Origin: an uncultured Flavobacteriales bacterium
Lineage (GTDB): Bacteria > Bacteroidota > Bacteroidia > Flavobacteriales_D > Sanyastnellaceae
Assembly (NCBI GenBank): GCA_943787435.1
Contig: CALSMK010000010.1
Location: 1 to 49,109 of the forward strand
Direction: 5' to 3'
Length of the DNA stretch: 49,109 bases
The notes beneath the pieces were generated by a model. That model worked only from the letters and a program-made list of their open reading frames with translations, ran no database searches and had not been told where the DNA came from. The position numbers and the translations under genes were made by a program. Below are positions 25,261-34,819 of this stretch, piece by piece (positions within the stretch are counted from its first letter, which is position 1; each line of letters begins with the position of its first letter).

Positions 25261-27255
25261 ATGAAGCGTTCAATTGTCTTCTTTCTGACTGCAGTTGCCT
25301 TGGTGTCCACCAGTGCACTTTTGACTTTGGACGCCTCGGATTCAGAACGGGCCCAATTCTATCATCACGGGGTGGAAGGCACGCTTTATCGAGATGTATT
25401 GGGTGGTCTTCCCGACACCATCAACTCCTTGTTTTACGGTTCTGGCAAATGCTCAGGATGCCATGGCGTCGACCCCAACAACTTGGCCTCGATTGCAGGG
25501 CAAACCTTCCCCATGGAACCCATGCCAGAAGGATGGGATGTGAACGTGGTCGACGATTGGCGCAGCTCGATTATGGCCAACAGCACCAAAGACCCCTTCT
25601 GGCGCGCCAAGGTGCGACATGAGGTTCTAACCAATCCATCCCATGCGGCTGGCTTAGAAGACAAGTGCACCAGCTGCCACGCTCCTGTGGGACACTTTGC
25701 CGCCCACCACGACGGTGCAGAATATTACTCACTGTTGGAAGCCCTTACAGATTCCTTGGCCTTGGACGGCGTCAATTGCGCCGTTTGCCACCAACAAGAT
25801 GCCGACGGGATTGGAACCCGATTCAGCGGTGAGATGACCTTCGTCGAAGACACCATCTTTGGACCCTACGGTGGCGGAAAAGATGAGTATCCAGTCCAGT
25901 ACCAACCCATGCAAGACTTCATCGGATTTTACCCGATGTTCGGTCAACACATGACGCAATCAGAGAGCTGTGCTGCGTGCCACAGCCTCATCACCAACAG
26001 CGTAACGCTCGAGGGCGAATACACGGGCGAGACCGTGATTGAACAAGCCACCTACCACGAGTGGGTCAATTCAGTCTACGAATCGGGGCCGGAGCAGCAA
26101 GAATGCCAAGGATGTCACATGCCGCAAATTGATGACCCCGTGGGCATTGCAAGCGGGTACGCATGGCTTCAGCCCAGGTCTCCGTTCTCACTCCACTATT
26201 TTGTAGGTGCCAACACCCATATGCTTCGCATGCTTCGAAACAATGTGGACTCTCTGGACCTGTCGGCCACTGAGGCACAGTTCGACAGCACCATCGACCG
26301 CACATTGAAGATGCTGCAAGAGCAGAGTTTGACATTGAGCGCCGAACTCATCCTCGACAACGGTGCACCCCGCGTTTCTGTCGAGCTGCTGAATCAGGCG
26401 GGTCACAAGTTCCCTTCAGGCTATCCAGCCAGGAGGGCGTGGGTCGAACTCGAAGTCCGAGGTGACAACGGAGATCTCTTGTTCCATTCCGGGGCTTGGG
26501 ATCCAGAAACCGGTCACATTGTGGGCCAGGAAAACGTGGACTGGGAGCCTCACCATGATGTCATCACCGATGACAGTGACGTGGTCATCTATGAGCTCGT
26601 CTTGGGGGACGTAAATGGTGATGTCACCACCGTCTTGGAGCGTGCACACGACCACCTCAAGGACAACCGCCTAACGCCGCGTGGCTTTACCTCGGACCAT
26701 GCGGTCTACGACACTACGGCCATCGTTGGCTCGGCCTTGTCTGACCCCAACTTCAATTTAGACAGCCTTGGCGCCGAGGGAACAGGAGGGGACCACATCC
26801 AATTCCTTCTGCCCGAAGGCTGGCAAGAAAATGCAAGCTTGACTGTCGAATGCAACGTTTGGTACCAAAGCCTTCCTCCCAAATGGGTGGCACCCACCCT
26901 GGCCATTCAAGGAGACAGCTTGATCGACGGCTTTCGCCAACTGTATGCTGAATTCGCACCAACCCCAGAACGCATCGCCAGCCAATCCTTCACCACCGAA
27001 ATCCAAGGGACTGAAACGGCTTCGAACACTCTGTCCCAACTGCAGGCTTGGCCCAACCCTTCATCCGATGGGATGGTGATGGTTCAATCCAGCGAAGCCA
27101 CAGCCATTGGTGACTATCAGCTCTACGACCTTCAAGGAAGGACCATTGAGAAGGGAACAAGCCCCTCACACAAACTTCGAATCGCACTTCCCAAAGCAGG
27201 ACTGTACATTTTGAAGACTGAAGCAGGAGAGCCCCTCAGCTTGATTCGCCAGTGA
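25261..27255 (+). CDS. Secreted pentaheme c-type cytochrome with T9SS type A sorting tail
   Basis: 664 aa from the ATG at 25261, which starts a signal peptide (MKRSIVFFLTAVALVSTSAL). Five CxxCH heme sites are at C64-H68 (CSGCH), C136-H140 (CTSCH), C173-H177 (CAVCH), C237-H241 (CAACH) and C282-H286 (CQGCH). Extra His residues (HFAAHH, QHMTQ) may be distal ligands. This resembles the cytochrome c-554 type multiheme group. After about residue 330 come beta-rich domains without Cys, and a type A tail AWPNPSSDGMVMVQSS ending in EPLSLIRQ. Hemes are attached in the periplasm, so T9SS would export a holo-cytochrome. The electron partner is unknown. Confidence 0.87.
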   Translation: MKRSIVFFLTAVALVSTSALLTLDASDSERAQFYHHGVEGTLYRDVLGGLPDTINSLFYGSGKCSGCHGVDPNNLASIAGQTFPMEPMPEGWDVNVVDDWRSSIMANSTKDPFWRAKVRHEVLTNPSHAAGLEDKCTSCHAPVGHFAAHHDGAEYYSLLEALTDSLALDGVNCAVCHQQDADGIGTRFSGEMTFVEDTIFGPYGGGKDEYPVQYQPMQDFIGFYPMFGQHMTQSESCAACHSLITNSVTLEGEYTGETVIEQATYHEWVNSVYESGPEQQECQGCHMPQIDDPVGIASGYAWLQPRSPFSLHYFVGANTHMLRMLRNNVDSLDLSATEAQFDSTIDRTLKMLQEQSLTLSAELILDNGAPRVSVELLNQAGHKFPSGYPARRAWVELEVRGDNGDLLFHSGAWDPETGHIVGQENVDWEPHHDVITDDSDVVIYELVLGDVNGDVTTVLERAHDHLKDNRLTPRGFTSDHAVYDTTAIVGSALSDPNFNLDSLGAEGTGGDHIQFLLPEGWQENASLTVECNVWYQSLPPKWVAPTLAIQGDSLIDGFRQLYAEFAPTPERIASQSFTTEIQGTETASNTLSQLQAWPNPSSDGMVMVQSSEATAIGDYQLYDLQGRTIEKGTSPSHKLRIALPKAGLYILKTEAGEPLSLIRQ

Positions 27256-27264
27256 GCCTCTGCT

Positions 27265-28038
27265 TCATTGTTCTGGGTGGTAGTCCAAAACCACAGGACA
27301 GTGATCAGACCCGTGAACGTCTACCCAGATTTCTGCCTCACCACACTGGGGCATGGCCTGATTTGAAGCCAGGAAATAGTCCAACCTCCAGCCTACATTT
27401 TTCTCCCTCGCTCCACCCCGGTAACTCCACCATGAGTACTGCTGGCGATCGGGATTCTGGTGGCGCCAAACGTCGGTGAAACCGGCGCTCAGCAGAGAGG
27501 TCATCCCATCGATCTCATCCTGCGTGTAGCCCGGTGTTTTGTTGTAGTTCGGTTTTGGACGGGCCAAGTCAAGCGGCTGATGGGCAACGTTCAAGTCTCC
27601 ACAGCAAATCACAGGTTTCTCCTTTGCCAATTCAGACAAGTATTTGGAAAAAGCCCGGTCCCATTCCATTCTAAATGGAAGCCGCTTTAACCCTGAAGAG
27701 CTGTTGGGGGTATACACCGTCACAAAACAAAATGAGCCGAAGTCCGCAGTGGTCACACGGCCCTCATCATCCATTCCTTCCACACCGATGCCGTGTGTAA
27801 CAGACTGTGGTTCCTCACGGCTCAATATCGCCGTGCCACTGTATCCTTTTTTTATGGCACTCGAGCTGTGCACGTGCCATTTGCCGCTTAAACCGAACAA
27901 CGCTTCCCGCACTTGATCGTCTTGGGCCTTGGTCTCTTGCAAACCCAGCACATCCAAGCCACTGGCTTCTAACCAACCTTCAAAGTCCTTCTTGACAACG
28001 GCCCTCAGGCCGTTCACATTCCATGTGCCCAATTTCAT
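27265..28038 (-). CDS. xth: Exodeoxyribonuclease III
   Basis: 257 aa from the ATG at 28038 (MKLGTWNVNGLRAV), the family start. ExoIII is an AP endonuclease and 3'-5' exonuclease of base excision repair. Motifs are GLQETKAQ (metal Glu), the VTVYTPNSSSGLKRL region, CGDLNVAH (D and N of the active site), and SDHCPVVLDY near the C-terminus. Convergent with the cytochrome gene, with only 9 bp between stops. It lies 29 bp after the aminoacyl-tRNA-protein transferase gene. Confidence 0.95.
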   Translation of the reverse strand: MKLGTWNVNGLRAVVKKDFEGWLEASGLDVLGLQETKAQDDQVREALFGLSGKWHVHSSSAIKKGYSGTAILSREEPQSVTHGIGVEGMDDEGRVTTADFGSFCFVTVYTPNSSSGLKRLPFRMEWDRAFSKYLSELAKEKPVICCGDLNVAHQPLDLARPKPNYNKTPGYTQDEIDGMTSLLSAGFTDVWRHQNPDRQQYSWWSYRGGAREKNVGWRLDYFLASNQAMPQCGEAEIWVDVHGSDHCPVVLDYHPEQ

Positions 28039-28067
28039 AACCGCAAGCTCGTAAGGCTTAGCCACAT

Positions 28068-29141
28068 TTAGGCCATCCCCGGGGGACGCGCCCACCCCTT
28101 GGCCACCAAGTCAGACATCATCTCCGTGCAATCCTGCGCCTTTTTCAAGACCCTGCGGACTTGGAGCATCTCCATAAAATGCTCTCCCTCATTGTCCAAG
28201 CCTGCACTGTGGTCCATTCTGACCAAGTGGTTGAATTGGTCTGTTTGTCCCACGTCAAGAAGCCTGAACTCATCATTCAGAGGCTCATAGCCGATGATCA
28301 ACCTTCGGCCCTCGGATTCCGCCAATTCATAAAACTGAGGCATGGTCAAAAATTCCAACTGCCATGGGGCCATATAACCCAAGGAGAAAAACGGATAGAA
28401 ACGCTCGGCAAAAGGAATGCCCAGCTCTTCCAACTGTTCCCGCAGCAAGCGCATGGCTCCTCTGGCCCTTGAGCCCGTAGTAGCGGAAGGGTCAAAGTTT
28501 CGATAGGCCCCCCAGCGTTTGGTGGGGGTGTAGTATTCGAAATCCCCCAACTCCAGTTTGTAGTCAAAGTCAGAAGGCACATCCAACACGTAACCCGGGT
28601 AATACCATTTGAATCCCGCAGACCGACCAAATTCTACCTCTTTGAGCATGGTGTAAATGCCCAAGCCGTATTTCCGGTAATCGGGATGCTGAAGTCCAAT
28701 CAAACTCGCCATGGACTGCTCACCCATGTCGAAATAACTCACGGCCACGAGCTTGTCTCCATCGTATACACAAACCTCTCTCGTGTCGAACACCGTTCGG
28801 TGAAAACCACTGGTCAGGTATTCATTCAAAGTCGGATGAATGAAGCCCTTGAACCGCTCTTTGTGCATGGAATAAAGCGCCTCCTTTTCTGCATCAGGCT
28901 TGGCCGTACCAATGCTGAAGGTGAACTTCTTGTCGCAGCGGCTCATCCTTTTCCGTTGGCTCTTCTTGAACGAAAACTGCCCCAGATTCAATCGAATGTT
29001 GACCACACCAAAAATGCCGGACTCAATGCACAACAAGTCCACCTTGTAGAGCATGACACTTCCCCTAAACCAGCCAGAAGCCAGGTACTGATCGTACCGG
29101 CTGGGCGCCAATTTTCGAGGGAAGTGGGTTTGAACCAACAT
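28068..29141 (-). CDS. Aminoacyl-tRNA-protein transferase (ATE/Bpt-like, GNAT fold)
   Basis: 357 aa. Members move Arg or Leu from tRNA to protein N-termini, creating N-degrons. The Bacteroidota form starts with HFPRKLAPSRYDQYLASGWF and has a basic middle LGQFSFKKSQRKRMSRCDKK. The GNAT-like half contains VCVYDGDKLVAVSYFDMGE, HPDYRKYGLGIYTMLKEVEF and KWYYPGYVLDVPSDFDYK, all hallmarks of ATE C-terminal domains. The N-terminal CxxC of eukaryotic ATE1 is absent. Amino-acid choice is not decided by sequence. clpS, the N-degron reader, is about 10 kb away. Confidence 0.78.
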   Translation of the reverse strand: MLVQTHFPRKLAPSRYDQYLASGWFRGSVMLYKVDLLCIESGIFGVVNIRLNLGQFSFKKSQRKRMSRCDKKFTFSIGTAKPDAEKEALYSMHKERFKGFIHPTLNEYLTSGFHRTVFDTREVCVYDGDKLVAVSYFDMGEQSMASLIGLQHPDYRKYGLGIYTMLKEVEFGRSAGFKWYYPGYVLDVPSDFDYKLELGDFEYYTPTKRWGAYRNFDPSATTGSRARGAMRLLREQLEELGIPFAERFYPFFSLGYMAPWQLEFLTMPQFYELAESEGRRLIIGYEPLNDEFRLLDVGQTDQFNHLVRMDHSAGLDNEGEHFMEMLQVRRVLKKAQDCTEMMSDLVAKGWARPPGMA

Positions 29142-29203
29142 GGGCTGTAAGATACGTCAGTGAAGCGGGGCAGTTGGCGACGTTTACGCCCTCCGTTTTG
29201 GAC

Positions 29204-30610
29204 TCAAAGCCTCCTCGATATCCATTTCACAAGGGCGAATTTGGCCGGACCAAAAGGGGGGAAGGAGAGAGGCACTGCAGTGATGGGCCATTTTTTTCGC
29301 ATCACACTTCTGCGGTTCGAGAATTCATCGAACGCTGCCCGCCCATTGCTCCGCCCCATGCCACTTGCTTGCGTTCCACCGAATGGCAAGTCTGGATTGG
29401 CAATCTGAACCACGGTTTCTCCCATGCCCACTGTCCCTGATCGGGTGGACATCATCCAGCCCTGGGACCTCTTATTGTCCCGGGTAAAGATGTACATCGC
29501 CAAAGGCTGGTCCTTGACTGCTGACACCAAGTCAGGCACTTCATCGGCCGAATCCCATGACATGAAGGGAAGAAGAGGGCCAAACACTTCCTCTTGCATG
29601 ACCCGCATGTCCGTGGACACATCCGTCAAAATGGTGGGCTCCATGAACAGTTCTTCGCGGTTGTAACCGCCACCATGGCGCACCACCGCTCCCTTCGATA
29701 CGGCATCCTCAAGGGTGGCCACCAAGCGATCGAATTGCACTTCATTCACCATGCGACCATACTCTTTCGAGGCTTTGACATCGGCACCAAACCAAGCCGT
29801 CCAAACACCGATGATTTCCTCGATCAGAGCTCCCATGGCTCGGTTCTCCACCAGAACATAATCCGGTGCAATGCAAACCTGTCCTGCATTCAATGATTTG
29901 CCCCAAGCCAGGCGACCCGCCACCATTTTGGCGGAAACACTCGCGTCCACAATGGCCGGGCTTTTCCCACCCAATTCCAAGGTCAATGGTGTCAAATGCT
30001 CAGCTGCAGCTTTCATGACCTTCCGCCCAGTTTCCGAGCCGCCCGTGAAGAAAATGTGGTCGAAGGGAAAAGACGTCAATTCCGCTGCGTGCTCAGGCCC
30101 ACCCAAGACCACTTGAACCAAATCTTGCGGCAAGGTTCGCCTGAGCCATTCTGCCATGACTTTCGAAGTGGCAGGTGCCTGCTCTGGCGGCTTAACCACA
30201 ACGCGGTTCCCCGCTGCCAAGGCTGCAATCACAGGCTTGATGGTCAACAACAACGGGAAATTCCAAGGTGCGATGACCAACACCACCCCCTTGGGCTGGT
30301 TGATCACCTCGGATGTGGTTCCCATCAATTGGAGGGGAGTAGGGCGTCGATCTGGACGCATCCAATCCCCGAGGTATTTCAAAACGAATTCAATCTCCTT
30401 TCGGATCGGGAAAAACTCAGTCAGCCTGGCTTCGGGTTCTGATTTCCCCAAGTCGGCATGAAGGGCCTCCAACAGGTCCCCTTCACATGCCTTCAATCCT
30501 TTCAACATGGATCGAAGCAGCGCTTTGCGTTCCTTCAACGGTGATGTTGGCTGCAAGCGATGTGCCCGCTTGAGTGCATCGAAGGTCGCCTTCAGCTCAT
30601 CGACTTTCAA
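29204..30610 (-). CDS. NAD(P)-dependent aldehyde dehydrogenase (class 3-like)
   Basis: 468 aa. Oxidises aldehydes to acids. APWNFPLLLTIKPVIAAL (114-131) is followed by the cofactor site FFTGGSETGRKVM. Catalytic Glu212 is in LELGGKSPAIVDA and Cys246 is in NAGQVCIAPDYV. Length and the PWNFP start fit the ALDH3/fatty-aldehyde dehydrogenase group. The C-terminal FALVKWISRRL is basic but has no clear membrane anchor. It overlaps the SPFH gene stop by 4 bp (ATGA). Fatty aldehyde is a likely substrate. Confidence 0.92.
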   Translation of the reverse strand: MKVDELKATFDALKRAHRLQPTSPLKERKALLRSMLKGLKACEGDLLEALHADLGKSEPEARLTEFFPIRKEIEFVLKYLGDWMRPDRRPTPLQLMGTTSEVINQPKGVVLVIAPWNFPLLLTIKPVIAALAAGNRVVVKPPEQAPATSKVMAEWLRRTLPQDLVQVVLGGPEHAAELTSFPFDHIFFTGGSETGRKVMKAAAEHLTPLTLELGGKSPAIVDASVSAKMVAGRLAWGKSLNAGQVCIAPDYVLVENRAMGALIEEIIGVWTAWFGADVKASKEYGRMVNEVQFDRLVATLEDAVSKGAVVRHGGGYNREELFMEPTILTDVSTDMRVMQEEVFGPLLPFMSWDSADEVPDLVSAVKDQPLAMYIFTRDNKRSQGWMMSTRSGTVGMGETVVQIANPDLPFGGTQASGMGRSNGRAAFDEFSNRRSVMRKKWPITAVPLSFPPFGPAKFALVKWISRRL

Positions 30611-31594
30611 TCCTTCAGCAATTCCTTGATGCTGCCCACACTGCCCATCATTCCGCTGGCTTCGTAAGGCATGAATACAATTCGAGACTTGTCATTGGAG
30701 GTCTCCATCATCTTTTCCAAGGCTTCTACGTAGCGAACGGCAATCAAGTATTGGGTGGGGTCCGCCTTGGTTGTGGACACAGCATCGGCCACCTTGCGAA
30801 TGGCTTCAGCCTCGGCTTCAGCCACTTTCAAACGGGCCTGAGCACGGCCATCTGCCGAAAGGATCATCGCTGCCTTTTCGCCCTCGGCCTGGTTAATATC
30901 GGCTCCCTTGCGCCCCTCAGCTTCCAAAATGGCCGCTGTTTTTGGTTCCTTCCGCTTCAATGATTTGAGCCCGGCGACTGCGCTCTGCACGCATTTGCTT
31001 CTCCATGGCCTCCTTGATGTCCTGAGGTGGGTTGATGTCCTGCAACTCAACCCGGTTCACCTTGACTCCCCATTTGTTGGTGGCTTCATCGAGGATGGCC
31101 CGCAATTTCGTGTTGATGGTGTCTCTGGAAGACAAGCATTCGTCCAAGTCAAGTTCGCCCAGCACATTTCTTAGGGTGGTTTGGGTCAGCTTCTCAATGG
31201 CGTTTGGAAGGTTGTTGATCTCGTAAACACTTTTCACAGGATCCACCACCTGAAAATAAATCAACGCATTGATCTCTGTGACCACATTGTCACGGGTGAT
31301 GACGCTTTGACGGGGGAAATCAAACACCGTTTCCCGCATGTCAATTCGCTCCAGCATTTTGTAGGCGACGACACGGTTTCCTGTCATGTCCTCCTTGACG
31401 TAACGCCATATGCTCGCCCGGGGCCGGTCCACGAAAGGAATAATGAGGTTGATTCCTGCCGTCATCGTGGTGCGGTATCTGCCAAGGCGCTCTATGACCA
31501 TGGCTTCACTTTGCTTGACAATGCGAAGTCCACGAATGACCACCACTGTGGTCAAGATCAACAATGTGATCGATATGAATGAAAATCCTTCCAT
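30607..31594 (-). CDS. SPFH/stomatin-like membrane protein (one homopolymer frameshift)
   Basis: About 328 aa after removal of one base. Stomatin/QmcA-type proteins form membrane microdomain scaffolds. One N-terminal membrane helix (FISITLLILTTVVVIRGL) precedes the SPFH domain: MVIERLGRYRTTMTAGINLIIPF (core ERLGRYRTTMTAGINLI), RQSVITRDNVVTEINALIYF (core ITRDNVVTEINALIYF), VELQDINPPQDIKEAM, then an EAEG-rich coiled coil. The frame breaks at the five-base T/A run 30939-30943; with four bases it reads EAEGTKTAAILEAEGRKGAD. It follows nfeD by 7 bp, the standard nfeD-SPFH pair. I regard the break as a sequence error. Confidence 0.88.
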
Positions 31595-31601
31595 GATGAT
31601 T

Positions 31602-32090
31602 TCAGTGAGGGGTTACGGGTACTACGATGAGAACATTAGAATCGACCCGAAGAATTTCGAGTTCATCTCCAACCTTGTGGTCCATTGAGTCGTTCAAATT
31701 GACCTGGCCTTCGGCTCGCTTTCCTGACCAGTTTTGGGGGAATTCAATGAGCCAATCGTCGCCATCTACTTGGCCACGACCGCGGCCCGTTCTTGGGTCA
31801 AACTCAGATGTGATTCGGACCTTTCTTCCCGGCAAGGCATCCACACCGGTGGCCACGGACTCTCCGCTGAACCAAGTGCGCATGGCGATGGGGCGCAAAA
31901 ACACCAACGAAACCAATGAACCTGCCGAAGCCGCAATCAACTGGTACTCCCAGAAATCCGTCATCACACTGGCCAGTCCGCCTGTGATGGCTCCGATGGC
32001 CAAAGAGCCCAGAACCAAGCCTGGGACAAAAGCTTCTCCAATCAACAAAACCAGTGCAATCAAAATCCACCAGTGCCAAGCTTCCATCAT
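31602..32090 (-). CDS. NfeD family membrane protein
   Basis: 162 aa, short form without the protease domain. Two or three N-terminal membrane segments (WWILIALVLLIGEAFVPGL, GSLAIGAITGGLASVM, LIAASAGSLVSLVFL) precede a C-terminal OB-fold: GRKVRITSEFDPRTGRGRGQ to ELEILRVDSNVLIVVP. NfeD partners SPFH proteins in membrane domains, and its partner gene lies 7 bp downstream. The ATG at 32090 follows a near-consensus -7 box (TACATTTC) by 4 nt. Confidence 0.88.
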   Translation of the reverse strand: MMEAWHWWILIALVLLIGEAFVPGLVLGSLAIGAITGGLASVMTDFWEYQLIAASAGSLVSLVFLRPIAMRTWFSGESVATGVDALPGRKVRITSEFDPRTGRGRGQVDGDDWLIEFPQNWSGKRAEGQVNLNDSMDHKVGDELEILRVDSNVLIVVPVTPH

Positions 32091-32094
32091 ATCG

Positions 32095-32102
32095 GAAATG
32101 TA
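32095..32102 (-). promoter_or_regulatory. -7 promoter box TACATTTC, 4 nt before nfeD start
   Basis: Five of six fixed TAnnTTTG positions match on the minus strand; the spacer is CGAT and then ATG. Confidence 0.35.
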
Positions 32103-32196
32103 AGCAGGAATGGAGGAAGCACAGGCCCCTCACCAAACCGTCCGAAGCCAGCGGCTTCATTTGCAAGCACCTGAATTTTGAACGGACCTCAAGCGG

Positions 32197-34767
32197 TCAG
32201 CGGGTCAACACCACCACGGCACCATTTTTCTGCGTCACACGCAGAATCACCGGCGAAGTCGTTCCCAAGTCCACAGCATCCAAAGCGCACCCATTGGTGG
32301 TCAAGTTCACCAATTGTCTGCCATGAAGGTCAAACGCCTCAACCGAGGAAATGCCACAACAATGGCCACTCCAAACCACATTGGTTTCTGTCCGGTAACA
32401 ACTCCACAATCCTTGGCTGACATCAAGCGAGCCAGCCAGTGGATTGAGTGGGATGCTCAAGGCTCCCAGCGACAAGCATCCGTGGTCATCCTCGACCACC
32501 CAACCCAGCGAAGACGGAGCCAAGGCCCATCCTGAGTCCTCAATCGGCCCCATCCAAGTGACCTCATACGGCGGAGTTCCACCCACCACATCCAAGGTCA
32601 CATAAGCAGAGTCCAACACGTCGGTGAAGTCAAATTCCGCCTGAGAAACGAGCAGTTCAGGCTCGTTCACCTCCAATGGCTCCATGATGGAGCATCCCAA
32701 AGAATCCATGGCGGTCAAAGGCCAAGTTCCTGGCAACATGGCCAGCGGATCGGCATCGCCCCAAATCAAATCGAGTGGGGGCGTTCCTCCAGTTGCTGAG
32801 GCCGCAGCAGACCCCAAATCACCGAAGCAAAGAGGGTGGTTCACCGTCCATTCCAAAATCAAAGGGTCAGCCGCTTCAATGCTCAGTTCAAATGGCACTT
32901 GACAACCCGCTCCATAATCCCAATACAGTGAATCTACCCCAGGCAACAACCCAGAAAGCTCGCCCAAATTGGGAAGGGTGTCCTGTGCCCAAATGAGCTG
33001 CTCTGCTTCAGGCGCAGCCCACCAAATCAATCCTGAATCCTCCGCACAACTCGGAGATTGCACAATGAAATCCACTTGAGGCTCTTCCTCCAATTCTACC
33101 AACCATTCTTGGGTCCAAGAGTATTGCCCACCCCACCAAGAAGCTTCAAAAGTGTAAAGCCCTGAAGTATCGGCCATCACTGAGTTGCCGGTGATGGTGT
33201 CGCCATTCCACAGCACGGTGGTCACATCCATTGGAAAGTTGAACGAAAACCCTTTTGGGTGCCATGGACACAGAACCTCGAGCTCTTCAAGGCTGGCATT
33301 GGCCGTGCCCTCAACCCAGGTCAGCGCCGTATCCGCGGGCACTTCGTAGTACACTTCATCGATTCCACTTGGCCAACTGACTGTCACAGAGTCCACCACA
33401 GAAACCTCTCCCAATCCAAAGAATTGCGTATAGGTATGCTGGGTCATGTAATCGCAACCGGCGTCCACTTGCCGCATAATGGTTTGGCCATTCACGTGCA
33501 ATTCAACCACCGTTCCAATGGCATGAGAATTCGAAAAGGTGCCCACCAAATCCAAGGTTAACCGATGGGCATCATTGCCATTGGTGTTGCGCAACACCTG
33601 AGCATGGGCCGAGTTGCCATGACCCAAAACATCAGGGCACCGATCATTGTCCAAATCAAACCTTCCCAAGCAATACAATTGGAATTGTTCATTGGGCCAA
33701 TCTTCAATGGCATCCACAAAACCATTCCCCTGGTTCATATAGAGGTGGTTGTCATAGGGATTGGAGTTGGGAAAACGATAGGTGGCCACCATCATGTCCA
33801 ACAACATGTCACCATCTACATCCAAAGCACAGGTTCCCCATCCATATTGCATCGACGCCACACCAGCGATCTCCGCCACATCATAAAAGAATCCATCATT
33901 GTTTCTCAGAAACATGTTTGGATTGCCTTCGATGTTGGTCATGTACATGTCGAAGTCACCATCGTTGTCGTAATCCAAAAGGGTGGCCGACATGGCTTCA
34001 ATGGCAACAGCTGCACCCACATCACCGGCGATGTCATAGAAAGTGCCGTCTCCCATGTTTTGGTAGAGTGAATTGATGAAAACACTCCGGTCATTGATCA
34101 CCCACAAGTCATCGAGACCATCCCCGTTGAAGTCGAACCAAGCACCCTGGAAACTGTGCTTCAATTCGTTGCCCACACCCGCAAATTCAGTCACATCCTC
34201 GAACACACCTTCTCCGTCGTTCTTGAACAGGAAGTTCTCATAACCTTCCCCTTCGCCCACTCCATGGTAACTGCATACATAGATGTCCAAATCCCGATCG
34301 TTGTCATAATCTCTGGCTGAGAATCCCCGAATTTGCCAACCATCATGGCTGGGCAGTCCACGCAATTGAGCTTCTTCAACCAGGCTGCCATCTTCCTGTT
34401 GCACATACAGGAACATGCCAATGTTCAGGACCCCTACAAAAAGGTCCAGGTCACCATCGTTTTCAATGTCCACCCACAAAACTGCTTTGGCTTCATTGTC
34501 ATGCTCCAGCTCCATGTACTCAATGAGTCCATCTGGGCCGCCTAAATACAGGGAAACATTTCCGTTGGAACCCGCAGCTGTGACATCATCCCAACCATCT
34601 CCATTGAAGTCGGCCATGCTCAATCCACATCCAAACCAACTGGCGGAAGTAGAGGAGGACACCAAATTCAAAATGGAGACATCCTCGAGCTGAGCCAAGG
34701 CCTTGGACCCAAAGGCAAATGCAAAAAGCAGGGCTAAGCCGAACGGCTTGTGCACAGTTGAGAACAT
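32197..34767 (-). CDS. Secreted FG-GAP/UnbV (ASPIC) protein, paralogue A
   Basis: 856 aa. Signal peptide MFSTVHKPFGLALLFAFAFG, then ASWFGCGLSMADFNGDGWDD. FG-GAP blades include DIENDGDLDLFVG, DYDNDRDLDIYVC and DYDNDGDFDMYMT. The UnbV/ASPIC domain is GTVVELHVNGQTIMRQVD, then CDYMTQHTYTQFFGLGEV and VSWPSG. Downstream are WNGDT- and GTPPLDLIWGDAD-type repeats (SprB-like). The C-terminus VEAFDLHGRQLVNL to ILRVTQKNGAVVVLTR looks like a T9SS type A end. It is similar along its whole length to 36241-38832. The function is unknown; surface adhesion or polymer binding is plausible. Confidence 0.85.
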   Translation of the reverse strand: MFSTVHKPFGLALLFAFAFGSKALAQLEDVSILNLVSSSTSASWFGCGLSMADFNGDGWDDVTAAGSNGNVSLYLGGPDGLIEYMELEHDNEAKAVLWVDIENDGDLDLFVGVLNIGMFLYVQQEDGSLVEEAQLRGLPSHDGWQIRGFSARDYDNDRDLDIYVCSYHGVGEGEGYENFLFKNDGEGVFEDVTEFAGVGNELKHSFQGAWFDFNGDGLDDLWVINDRSVFINSLYQNMGDGTFYDIAGDVGAAVAIEAMSATLLDYDNDGDFDMYMTNIEGNPNMFLRNNDGFFYDVAEIAGVASMQYGWGTCALDVDGDMLLDMMVATYRFPNSNPYDNHLYMNQGNGFVDAIEDWPNEQFQLYCLGRFDLDNDRCPDVLGHGNSAHAQVLRNTNGNDAHRLTLDLVGTFSNSHAIGTVVELHVNGQTIMRQVDAGCDYMTQHTYTQFFGLGEVSVVDSVTVSWPSGIDEVYYEVPADTALTWVEGTANASLEELEVLCPWHPKGFSFNFPMDVTTVLWNGDTITGNSVMADTSGLYTFEASWWGGQYSWTQEWLVELEEEPQVDFIVQSPSCAEDSGLIWWAAPEAEQLIWAQDTLPNLGELSGLLPGVDSLYWDYGAGCQVPFELSIEAADPLILEWTVNHPLCFGDLGSAAASATGGTPPLDLIWGDADPLAMLPGTWPLTAMDSLGCSIMEPLEVNEPELLVSQAEFDFTDVLDSAYVTLDVVGGTPPYEVTWMGPIEDSGWALAPSSLGWVVEDDHGCLSLGALSIPLNPLAGSLDVSQGLWSCYRTETNVVWSGHCCGISSVEAFDLHGRQLVNLTTNGCALDAVDLGTTSPVILRVTQKNGAVVVLTR

Positions 34768-34819
34768 GGAAATACAGACAGGTGTATTCTTCGACGGAGA
34801 AAGTCAGAAAAGGTTGCCT

